From JBFHES01 sp041584015 (GTDB taxonomy: Bacteria; Bacteroidota; Bacteroidia; Bacteroidales; M50B96): a stretch of 9,506 nt of DNA. A program made the position numbers and the translations under genes. Below, piece after piece: positions 1-7,074 of this stretch. The DNA is taken from the NCBI GenBank assembly GCA_041584015.1, contig JBFHES010000186.1, positions 1 through 9,506 on the forward strand, read 5' to 3'. The notes under the pieces were generated by a model. That model ran no database searches. It saw only the letters and a list, made by a program, of their open reading frames with translations, and was not told where the DNA came from. How positions within the stretch are numbered: the first letter of the stretch is position 1; each line of letters opens with the position of its first letter.

Positions 1-2836
1 TGAAATTCTCGCAATTATCGTCAATAAACATTTTGTTCTCAAGACCATTGCCTAGCAGATAATGGTTTACAGCCTTTACAAAATGATAGTATGACTTGAT
101 CTTCAAAACACCATCGACTTTATGCTCCATGCTACTTTTCTGCAACGTAGAAACCAAATCAACAGGCACATGATTCTTGACTCTTGCTTCGTTTACCAAG
201 TAACCAACATACTGATTTCGGCTGGCTAGCTCGGCCCCCATCAGGTAAATTTTGCTGGCACCCTTTATTTGATCAAAAGGGACAACAGCGTGTGCATTCT
301 TAATGTAACCTTCGCCACCAAAGAGATAATGCCAATTATTTACATTATTGGTTTTAGCTGCAACACGTGCAAATTTCTGCACCAAATAAATCTCTTCATT
401 AGTCATTCGAGCACCTGCATAAAAAGCATTTTCATTACTACTTACACTTCTAATCTTAAGCGCCATTAATTCATAGGCCTGATCGTAGCTGATTTCTTGC
501 CATTCACCATCAACCTTAGCCATTGGTTTTGTAATCCGCTCGCTGCTATTCAGGTACTGGTATCCAAACTTAGCATGACGACCTATATTGGCATCCTGAT
601 TAACCAAACCTTTAGCACCACTAACGCCGGTAACAAATGAGCTTACATGCTCAACCTGCATGCTTTCTCCTTCGGATGTAAACGGAGATATAGTTTCAAA
701 ATATTCTGGAACAATCGGCCCAGGTTTAAACTTCTTATTTTCGGTTATGGCACCGGTTGGGCAAGTAGATATGCATAAGCCACACGACTCACAATTAGTA
801 TCAACCAATGAATTACCAAGGCTTGGCGCAATGGATGTAGCAAAACCTCGCTCAACTAAACCAAGCGCATTTGCACCTACCACATCGCTACAAATCCTAA
901 CGCAACGAGCACACAAAATACACTTGTTGGTATCTATTTCAATAAACGGATGAGAGAAGTCTACTTCAGCTATCTTATAATCACCGGCAAATTTTGTTTG
1001 CTCGGCATCATACTCTGTTGCATATTTTTTAAGATCGCATGTAAAGTATTCCGTGCAACCACATTCCAAACAACGTTGCGCCTCATGCTGTGCAATTTCT
1101 TCATCAGAATACCCCAGCTCAACTTCAAGAAAGTTCAATCTGTTTGCAGGATCAAGTGTCGGCATTTCTTCCCGTGCCTGTGCAAAATATCTTCCCTTAT
1201 AATCATCACTTAGCTGTTTCTTATAATTGTCCTTCTTGCTCAGAAACTCTGGTTTTTCCGGTTCAATTGGTAATCCTGATAAGTATTGATGACAACTGCG
1301 CGATGCTGTTTTTGCCTGAGCAATGGCTTCAATAATTGTTGCCGGACCGCTAACACCATCACCTGCTGCAAACATTCCAGGAATACCTGTTTCCAGCGTC
1401 TCTGCATTGGCATCAATATCGCCCCAACGATTGATCTTTAATTCGCCATGCAGTGTATTCTTATTTACGTCATCAATAAAATTAACCTCCGTTTTTTGCC
1501 CAATTGCGGCAAGTACATAATCTACCGGTAAATCAAACTCCGACCCCTCGATAGGAACCGGACGCCTACGACCAGATGCATCAGGTTCACCTAACTCCAT
1601 TTTTAAAAGGGTCATCGACTTTACCGCACCCTTCTCATCCTTATTAATTTCAGTTGGGTTGGTTAGGAATAAATATTCAACACCTTCTAATTTCGATTCG
1701 TGAATCTCAATTGGATTTGCTGGCATTTCCTTCTCTGTACGGCGATAAACCACATAAACCTTGTCGGCTCCACAACGCAGGGAAGTTCTACAACAATCCA
1801 TGGCTGTATTACCACCTCCAACAACTGTCACAGTCTTTCCTTTAAAGTTGTAACGCTGCCCAGTAACCTCCATATTCTTTAAGAAATCGATTCCTGAGAA
1901 TACATTTTCCGCATCGTCACCTTTACAACCAACCAAAGTTCCTTTTTGCGATCCGATGGTTAAAATTGTAGCATCATAACTGTTCTTTAAATCAGCATAA
2001 CTAAGGTTATCGCCCAACTTCTTATTGTAAAAGATAGTTGCACCAAGCTCAGTTACCGCTTCAACTTCCTTATCAAGAATATCATTTGGCAAACGATACT
2101 CTGGTATACCATACCTTAGCCAACCACCTGACTGAGGTGCGGCTTCGTAAATATGGCACTGATGACCATTTTGCTGTAAAAAATAAGCAGCTGACAATCC
2201 TCCAGGACCAGCACCGATTATGGCAACCTTTTGGCCTGTTGAATCAGCAATATCCGGGATGTATCTTGTTTCAGAATCAAGATCCTGATCGGCAGCAAAA
2301 CGCTTCATATAATCAATACCAACCGGGCTGCCTTCATTTAATAAATTTCGTCGGCATGCTACTTCGCAAGGGCGCACGCATACGCGACCACAAATAGCTG
2401 GAAGTGGATTGGTCTTTTTAATCAGCCTGATTGCCTCGTTATACAGTCCTTTATCAATTAGTGAAATGTAACCTTGAACATCGACACCAGCCGGACACGT
2501 ATCCTTGCAAGGTGCCTGACAATCTGCATAGTGATTACTCAAAAGCAGATCGAGAGCCGTTTTTCTGGCTTTCTTAATCCGATCGTTAATGGTTGTTATT
2601 TCCATGCCCTCGGTAACTTTTGTTGAGCATGAAGTTTGCAAGCCACGCGCACCTTTAATCTCAACCACACATAAAAAGCATGATGAGTATGGCTCTAGTC
2701 TTGGATCGTGGCATAAGGTTGGAATATGTATGTTGTTGCGCTTGGCTAAATCCAGAATAGATTCATTCTTGCGACCTTTATAATTCTTTCCGTTAATTAT
2801 AATATTTAGTTCATCCATGATTTCTTCTTTGTTCAT
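1..2836 (-). CDS. GltD/NfnB-NuoG-like fusion subunit of a soluble NAD(P)H oxidoreductase, 3'-truncated by the window edge
   Basis: The frame is open from ATG at 2836 to base 2, giving 945 residues with no stop. Domains in order: a [2Fe-2S] ferredoxin (C42, C53, C56, C70); GltD-type N-terminal cysteines (C106, C110, C114, C149, C153, C157, C161); a FAD-binding GAGPGG at 208-213; a second nucleotide fold GGGNTA at 340-345 followed by YRR, typical of NADPH binding in GltD/NfnB; and the FAD-closing AAGD near 490. After these come a NuoG-like cysteine motif (C589, C592, C594, C600), two [4Fe-4S] motifs (C639/642/645/649 and C682/685/688/692) and the start of a molybdopterin-oxidoreductase-like domain from about 706. 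That last domain has no cysteine from 693 to 941, so formate dehydrogenase activity is unlikely. The inferred role is NADPH oxidation or reduction in a cytosolic complex with the two upstream subunits. It follows the NuoF-like gene by 16 nt. An in-frame ATG at 2818, preceded by purine-rich AAAGAAGAAA, is an equally plausible start. The C-terminus is not visible. Confidence 0.93.
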   Translation of the reverse strand, partial: MNKEEIMDELNIIINGKNYKGRKNESILDLAKRNNIHIPTLCHDPRLEPYSSCFLCVVEIKGARGLQTSCSTKVTEGMEITTINDRIKKARKTALDLLLSNHYADCQAPCKDTCPAGVDVQGYISLIDKGLYNEAIRLIKKTNPLPAICGRVCVRPCEVACRRNLLNEGSPVGIDYMKRFAADQDLDSETRYIPDIADSTGQKVAIIGAGPGGLSAAYFLQQNGHQCHIYEAAPQSGGWLRYGIPEYRLPNDILDKEVEAVTELGATIFYNKKLGDNLSYADLKNSYDATILTIGSQKGTLVGCKGDDAENVFSGIDFLKNMEVTGQRYNFKGKTVTVVGGGNTAMDCCRTSLRCGADKVYVVYRRTEKEMPANPIEIHESKLEGVEYLFLTNPTEINKDEKGAVKSMTLLKMELGEPDASGRRRPVPIEGSEFDLPVDYVLAAIGQKTEVNFIDDVNKNTLHGELKINRWGDIDANAETLETGIPGMFAAGDGVSGPATIIEAIAQAKTASRSCHQYLSGLPIEPEKPEFLSKKDNYKKQLSDDYKGRYFAQAREEMPTLDPANRLNFLEVELGYSDEEIAQHEAQRCLECGCTEYFTCDLKKYATEYDAEQTKFAGDYKIAEVDFSHPFIEIDTNKCILCARCVRICSDVVGANALGLVERGFATSIAPSLGNSLVDTNCESCGLCISTCPTGAITENKKFKPGPIVPEYFETISPFTSEGESMQVEHVSSFVTGVSGAKGLVNQDANIGRHAKFGYQYLNSSERITKPMAKVDGEWQEISYDQAYELMALKIRSVSSNENAFYAGARMTNEEIYLVQKFARVAAKTNNVNNWHYLFGGEGYIKNAHAVVPFDQIKGASKIYLMGAELASRNQYVGYLVNEARVKNHVPVDLVSTLQKSSMEHKVDGVLKIKSYYHFVKAVNHYLLGNGLENKMFIDDNCENF

Positions 2837-2852
2837 TTATGATGATCAATAC

Positions 2853-4631
2853 TTAAGATATTTTTATTGCCTCGAACTTACACTTGCTGTAGCATACGCC
2901 GCATTGCGTACACACCGCCTGATCGATAAAGTGTAATTGTTTGCGTTCGCCGGAGATGGCATTAACCGGACAATTTTTAGCACAAACTGTACAGCCTGTA
3001 CAATTCTCCTCAATTACCTCGTAATGCAATAACTTGGTGCAATTAAGCGCAGGGCACTTCTTGTCTCTAATGTGCGCTTCGTACTCATCCCTAAAATATT
3101 TTATGGTAGTTAGCACTGGATTTGGTGCTGTTTGACCTAATCCACAGAGTGAACTATCTTTAATTTGATACGCTAATTCTTCCAGTAATTCAATGTCTCC
3201 TTCTTTACCTTCACCTTCGGTAATACGTGTTAAGATTTCCAGCATTCGTGTAGTACCAACCCTACAGAAAGTACACTTACCACACGACTCCTCTTTGGTG
3301 AAATTTAAAAAGAAACGGGCTATATCAACCATACAAGTTGTTTCATCCATTACCACCATTCCACCAGATCCCATTATAGCTCCTGTTGCGTTTACAGAAT
3401 CATAGTCTACAATTGTTTGCGATAAATGCGCTGGAATACAACCGCCTGATGGCCCACCAAGCTGAACTGCCTTAAATTGCTTATCATCCTGAATACCACC
3501 TCCCAGTTTAAAGATGATATCGTTGATGGTAATACCCATAGGTACCTCAACCAAACCTCCATGTTTGATCTTTCCTGTTAAGGCAAACACCTTGGTTCCA
3601 TTGCTCTTATCGGTTCCGTATTGGTTATAAGCCTCTGGTCCGTTATTAATGATCCAAGGTATATTCGACCATGTTTCAACATTATTAATGTTGGTTGGTT
3701 TTTTCCAAAGGCCTGAAACAGCAGGGAAAGGAGGTCGTTTTCGAGGCATTCCTCGTTCGCCTTCAATAGATGCCATTAGGGCGGTTTCTTCACCACATAC
3801 AAATGCTCCCGCACCTTCTTTCACATAAATATCAAAGTTGAAACCTTTTAAGCCAAAAATATCTTTACCTAAGTAAGCTTTCTCCCGCGCCTGATCAATG
3901 GCAATGTTTAATCGTTTAATTGCAAGTGGATATTCCGCACGACAATAGATTACGCCTTCCGTAGCACCAATGGCATATCCGCCAATGATCATTCCTTCGA
4001 GCACAGCGTGCGGATCACCTTCGAGTAAGGACCGATCCATGAATGCACCGGGATCACCTTCGTCGGCATTACAAATTATATATTTTTCGTCTGATTGACT
4101 GTTGTAAGCAAATTTCCATTTCATTCCGGTCGAGAAGCCTCCTCCTCCTCTACCCCGAAGGCCAGACTCAATGATGGTCTGAATAATATCGCTACCAGAT
4201 AATTGCTCACTGGCAATATGTTTCATCGCCTTGTAAGCATTTGCTTTCTCGGCCTCGACCAAGGACTCAGGGTCAATGTAGCCGCAGTTTCTTAATGCTA
4301 TTTTTACCTGTCCTTTAAAAAAGACATCGTCTACGGTAGAAAATAGCTCGCTATGTACCACATACTCTTTTACTGGTTCATTGCGTTCAACATGCTTTTC
4401 AATTATCTCTAAAGCTCGCGCCTCATCAACTTCACCATATAAATAAGAGCCATCGCTATCAACAACTTCCAGCAAGGGCTCACGATAGCACATGCCGATG
4501 CATGAAGTTTTTTTAAGTTCAAAGTCCAGGTTCTCTGCTCGTTTAATGGCATCAATTTTTTCAAATATTTTATTGGCACCGGCTGCTATTCCGCAACTTC
4601 CCAGTCCAACAATCACTTGTGTTTTTTCCAT
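2853..4631 (-). CDS. nuoF: NuoF/HydB-like NADH-binding flavoprotein subunit with C-terminal ferredoxin domain
   Basis: A complete 592-residue soluble subunit, longer than a plain complex I NuoF (about 430-450) and like the HydB/HndC subunits of bifurcating hydrogenases. Residues 1-85 form a thioredoxin-like [2Fe-2S] domain with only three visible cysteines (C13, C44, C48). The FMN/NADH core shows GRGGGGF at 160-166, NADEGDPGAF at 188-197 and CGEE at 279-282. An SLBB-like segment covers about 345-400. The conserved [4Fe-4S] cysteines are C450, C453, C456 and C496. The tail is a 2x[4Fe-4S] ferredoxin (C544/547/550/554 and C574/577/580/584), preceded by an extra pair, C526 and C531. The known role of the family is NADH oxidation or NAD+ reduction on FMN, feeding an iron-sulfur chain. 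It lies 32 nt after the NuoE-like gene and 16 nt before the fusion gene, so the three are almost certainly cotranscribed. No membrane subunit of complex I is present in the window. The symbol reflects homology only; membership of complex I is not implied. Confidence 0.95.
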   Translation of the reverse strand: MEKTQVIVGLGSCGIAAGANKIFEKIDAIKRAENLDFELKKTSCIGMCYREPLLEVVDSDGSYLYGEVDEARALEIIEKHVERNEPVKEYVVHSELFSTVDDVFFKGQVKIALRNCGYIDPESLVEAEKANAYKAMKHIASEQLSGSDIIQTIIESGLRGRGGGGFSTGMKWKFAYNSQSDEKYIICNADEGDPGAFMDRSLLEGDPHAVLEGMIIGGYAIGATEGVIYCRAEYPLAIKRLNIAIDQAREKAYLGKDIFGLKGFNFDIYVKEGAGAFVCGEETALMASIEGERGMPRKRPPFPAVSGLWKKPTNINNVETWSNIPWIINNGPEAYNQYGTDKSNGTKVFALTGKIKHGGLVEVPMGITINDIIFKLGGGIQDDKQFKAVQLGGPSGGCIPAHLSQTIVDYDSVNATGAIMGSGGMVVMDETTCMVDIARFFLNFTKEESCGKCTFCRVGTTRMLEILTRITEGEGKEGDIELLEELAYQIKDSSLCGLGQTAPNPVLTTIKYFRDEYEAHIRDKKCPALNCTKLLHYEVIEENCTGCTVCAKNCPVNAISGERKQLHFIDQAVCTQCGVCYSKCKFEAIKIS

Positions 4632-4663
4632 TGTAATATTGTTTTAGTCCTGTTGAAGGGGAA

Positions 4664-5185
4664 TTAGTTAAGTTCTTTTAGTCTGATATCTTTAATCACT
4701 TTTACTGCCTTTTTTCCGGTTAGCTTGCCGAAAGTATCATCGCCAATCATCATTACCGGAGCCAGTGAACAGCACCCGAGACATGCAACAGATTCAAGTG
4801 TAAAAAGTCCATCCTCTGTGGTTGCTCCATCTTCAACTTTTAAAGCTTCTTTTATGGCAGCTGTAATGGCAGGGGCACTTTGCACGTGGCAAGCCGTACC
4901 ATGGCAAACCTTTACAATATGCTTACCTACTGGAGCCAATCTAAATTGTGCATAGAAGGTAGCAACCCCATACATATCGCTTAAATTAAGTCCAAGTTTG
5001 CTATTGAATATCAGAAATACTTCGCGTGGTATATATCCAAAAAGGTCTTGCGCTCCTTGCAAGAGAGGAATTAAATTGCCCCGTTTCCCTCTGTATTTTT
5101 CAATAAGTGGATTTAATAAGTCAATATCGACAGCAGCATTTTCATCATCTGTTTGCTGTTTTAGGGTGAGTCGTTTTATTCGCAT
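4664..5185 (-). CDS. nuoE: NuoE/HydC-like [2Fe-2S] subunit
   Basis: A complete 173-residue protein with the usual NuoE build: an N-terminal helical part (about 20-80, including GYIPRE at 50-55 and GVATFYAQF at 73-81), then a thioredoxin-like [2Fe-2S] domain. The cluster ligands match the family pattern: C94 and C99 (CHGTAC), then C135 and C139 (CLGCC; C138 is an extra cysteine). It should pair with the NuoF-like subunit, forming the NADH-side module, and hold a [2Fe-2S] cluster close to FMN. This first gene of the operon is followed after 32 nt by the NuoF-like gene. ATG at 5185 is the only good start. No strong Shine-Dalgarno is visible, which is usual in Bacteroidota. The same fold occurs in complex I, bifurcating hydrogenases, NAD-formate dehydrogenases and Stn-type transhydrogenases; the NADPH-type fusion downstream favours the last. 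Confidence 0.95.
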   Translation of the reverse strand: MRIKRLTLKQQTDDENAAVDIDLLNPLIEKYRGKRGNLIPLLQGAQDLFGYIPREVFLIFNSKLGLNLSDMYGVATFYAQFRLAPVGKHIVKVCHGTACHVQSAPAITAAIKEALKVEDGATTEDGLFTLESVACLGCCSLAPVMMIGDDTFGKLTGKKAVKVIKDIRLKELN

Positions 5186-5440
5186 GATGCCTATTTTTAG
5201 ATTCTTTTTTTTAGATCTTCTTCTAATCTTAATATTAGAGAATTTAGCGTATACATAGCTTCCTTTGCAGGATGTTTGAGAGCAGCTTAGTTGAGCTGAT
5301 TTAAAATTGTAAAGACTTTTAATTGATTGATTATATATTGCTAGCAGCGCACTAGCTTATTAAGATTGATTTAAAACTATGAATGAGAAAAGGGCTCCTT
5401 TGCAGGAAAGCCCTTTTCTTGAAATATTAACATAGCATAT
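5186..5440. other. intergenic region between gdhA and the NuoE-like operon
   Basis: These 255 nt separate two minus-strand genes. The gdhA-proximal part contains the stem-loop terminator at 5387-5418. The rest should hold the promoter and leader of the iron-sulfur operon, but I see no convincing Bacteroidota -7/-33 pair. Two weak hairpins are visible: GCTAG/CTAGC (5340-5344 with 5352-5356) and CAGCT/AGCTG (5283-5287 with 5294-5298). A 12-base direct repeat, TCCTTTGCAGGA, occurs at 5261-5272 and 5396-5407. No open frame of interest was found. Confidence 0.6.
5387..5418 (-). terminator. stem-loop terminator after gdhA
   Basis: GAAAAGGGCT (5387-5396) pairs perfectly with AGCCCTTTTC (5409-5418). 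Inside it, CCT/AGG closes a TTGC loop, with an AA bulge. It begins 23 nt past the gdhA stop on the minus strand. The tail read in the gdhA direction is only moderately T-rich, but the stem is A/T-flanked on both arms and could work in both directions. It argues that gdhA and the NuoE-like operon are separate transcription units. Confidence 0.75.
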
Positions 5441-6790
5441 TTAAACCACTCCTTGAGCAAGCATTGCGTCGGCTACTTTTACAAAACCTCCAATATTTGC
5501 ACCATTCACGTAGTTGATGTATTTTCCTTCTGTGCCATACTTAACGCATGTTTCATGAATATCCTTCATGATTTGGTGTAGTTTAGCATCAACCTCTTCG
5601 CGGGTCCATGATAAACGCATTGAGTTCTGGCTCATTTCTAATCCTGAAACAGCAACACCACCAGCATTAGCAGCTTTACCCGGTCCGTATAAAATTTTAT
5701 TTTCAATGTAAACCTCAATTGCTTCAGGAACTGATGGCATGTTTGCACCTTCAGATACAACAAAACATCCGTTTGCAATTAGAGTCTTAGCTTCTTCTTC
5801 GTTCACTTCATTTTGTGTAGCGCAAGGTAAAGCAACATCGCACTTAATAATCCATGGTCTTTCACCTTCATGATATTCGCAGCCATACTTAGCGGCATAC
5901 TCGCTAATACGTCCGCGCTTAACATTTTTCAGCCACATGATGTATTCTAATTTCTCTGCATCTATTCCATCCGGATCATAAATAAACCCACCTGAATCGG
6001 ATACTGTTACTACTTTAGCTCCAAACTCAGTTGCCTTTTCTGTAGCAAACTGTGCAACGTTTCCTGAACCAGAAACCGTAACAACTTTACCTTTCATTGA
6101 ATCGCCGCGCGTTTTCAACATCTCTTCAGCGAAATATACAGTTCCATAACCGGTAGCTTCCGGACGAATTAAGGATCCACCCCACTCTCTACCTTTACCA
6201 GTTAATACACCGGTAAACTCGTTACGCAATCTTTTGTACTGTCCGAACATAAAACCAATCTCACGTCCGCCAACACCTATATCACCAGCAGGCACATCGG
6301 TATTTGGACCAATATGACGGAATAATTCTGACATAAAGCTCTGAGTAAAACGCATTACTTCGTTATCTGATTTTCCTTTTGGATCGAAGTCTGATCCACC
6401 TTTACCACCACCCATTGGTAGGGTTGTTAGTGAATTTTTAAATACTTGTTCGAACGCTAAAAACTTAAGAACACCAAGATTTACTGTCGGGTGAAAACGC
6501 AATCCACCTTTGTAAGGTCCAATAGCAGAATTCATCTCAATACGGAAACCTCTGTTCACCTGCACACCACCTTGATCATCTAACCAAGGAACACGGAACA
6601 TCAGTACTCTCTCTGGCTCAGCTATTCTGTCAAGTATTTTAGCTTCGTTGTACTTTGGATTTTCCTCCAGAAATGGAATGATTGATTCTACAACTTCTCT
6701 AACCGCCTGATGGAATTCAACTTCTGCAGGGTTCTTAGCGATAACCTTCGCCATAAAATCATCAACTTTTTGTTCTAGTAAATTAGCCAT
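5441..6790 (-). CDS. gdhA: glutamate dehydrogenase, hexameric type, probably NADP(H)-preferring
   Basis: A complete 449-residue enzyme of the usual length for hexameric bacterial GDH (E. coli GdhA is 447). It interconverts 2-oxoglutarate plus ammonium and glutamate in the cytosol. Visible landmarks are the substrate-site KGGLRFHP at 94-101 (K94), PMGGGKGG at 125-132 (K130 the expected catalytic lysine), PAGDIGVGGREIG at 167-179 (D170 the expected catalytic aspartate), RPEATGYG at 209-216 and the Rossmann loop SGSGNVA at 240-246. After the second Rossmann strand, VSDSGG (263-268) resembles the NADP-dependent E. coli type, so NADP(H) is likely, but cofactor choice cannot be settled by eye. ATG at 6790 gives the normal N-terminus. 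The gene has a long upstream region (6791-7172) and its own downstream stem-loop, so it is probably monocistronic. It may draw on the NADPH pool that the neighbouring redox complex would poise. Confidence 0.97.
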   Translation of the reverse strand: MANLLEQKVDDFMAKVIAKNPAEVEFHQAVREVVESIIPFLEENPKYNEAKILDRIAEPERVLMFRVPWLDDQGGVQVNRGFRIEMNSAIGPYKGGLRFHPTVNLGVLKFLAFEQVFKNSLTTLPMGGGKGGSDFDPKGKSDNEVMRFTQSFMSELFRHIGPNTDVPAGDIGVGGREIGFMFGQYKRLRNEFTGVLTGKGREWGGSLIRPEATGYGTVYFAEEMLKTRGDSMKGKVVTVSGSGNVAQFATEKATEFGAKVVTVSDSGGFIYDPDGIDAEKLEYIMWLKNVKRGRISEYAAKYGCEYHEGERPWIIKCDVALPCATQNEVNEEEAKTLIANGCFVVSEGANMPSVPEAIEVYIENKILYGPGKAANAGGVAVSGLEMSQNSMRLSWTREEVDAKLHQIMKDIHETCVKYGTEGKYINYVNGANIGGFVKVADAMLAQGVV

Positions 6791-6828
6791 ATCGTTAATT
6801 ATTTAATTGGTTATAAAATTTCTTTATT

Positions 6829-6836
6829 CAAGTATA
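6829..6836 (-). promoter_or_regulatory. candidate -7 element of the gdhA promoter
   Basis: Read on the minus strand this is TATACTTG, one mismatch from the Bacteroidota -7 consensus TAnnTTTG, ending 38 nt before the gdhA start codon. No matching -33 TTTG was found at the right distance, so the call is weak. Confidence 0.25.
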
Positions 6837-6895
6837 ACCATAAGCCAGCGTTTGCACTTCTATTTACCTGCTGTAACATTAGGTTTTTTATAAAC

Positions 6896-6914
6896 TTTGC
6901 GTGAAACACGCAAA
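6896..6914. promoter_or_regulatory. perfect inverted repeat upstream of gdhA, candidate operator
   Basis: TTTGCGTG (6896-6903) and CACGCAAA (6907-6914) form a perfect 8-bp palindrome around AAA. It sits about 105 nt upstream of the gdhA start and is not followed by a T-tract on either strand, so it is not a good terminator. A dimeric regulator site is the simplest reading; a small hairpin in a leader RNA is the alternative. The regulator is unknown. Confidence 0.45.
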
Positions 6915-6983
6915 AGCACCTCGGGGAATTTACCAGCTGAATTTTATTTAGAACCTATTTAAATTTATCGGATGCTAATCTCT

Positions 6984-7062
6984 GAATACATTATATAAGT
7001 GCATTTGCTGTATAAGCATTTACAATAAACGATAGCTTAGCAAGAATACATGTATTATATAG
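6984..7062. repeat. imperfect direct repeat with an embedded palindrome
   Basis: GAATACA-TTATATAAG at 6984-6999 recurs 60 bp later as GAATACA-TGTA-TTATATAG at 7044-7062. The four-base insertion in the second copy creates the 12-bp palindrome AATACATGTATT (7045-7056). The sequence is AT-rich, so some of the similarity could be chance. Confidence 0.35.
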
Positions 7063-7074
7063 CTTGGAGGGAAC

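Noticed and set aside
269..2783. Several plus-strand open frames of 60-119 codons across the left part
   Set aside because: They lie opposite a continuous 945-residue minus-strand protein with clear domains and motifs, and none has a recognisable product.
1..2836. Genuine formate dehydrogenase alpha subunit
   Set aside because: The CxxCxxxC cluster and the catalytic Cys/Sec region are absent from the visible part of the molybdopterin-like domain.
1..5185. Respiratory complex I (nuo) operon
   Set aside because: Only soluble NuoE/F/G-like parts are present, the third protein carries a GltD NADPH module, and there are no NuoA-D or membrane genes in the window.
6896..6914. Intrinsic terminator at the 8-bp inverted repeat
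   Set aside because: Neither strand has a T-tract directly after the stem, and no gene ends nearby.
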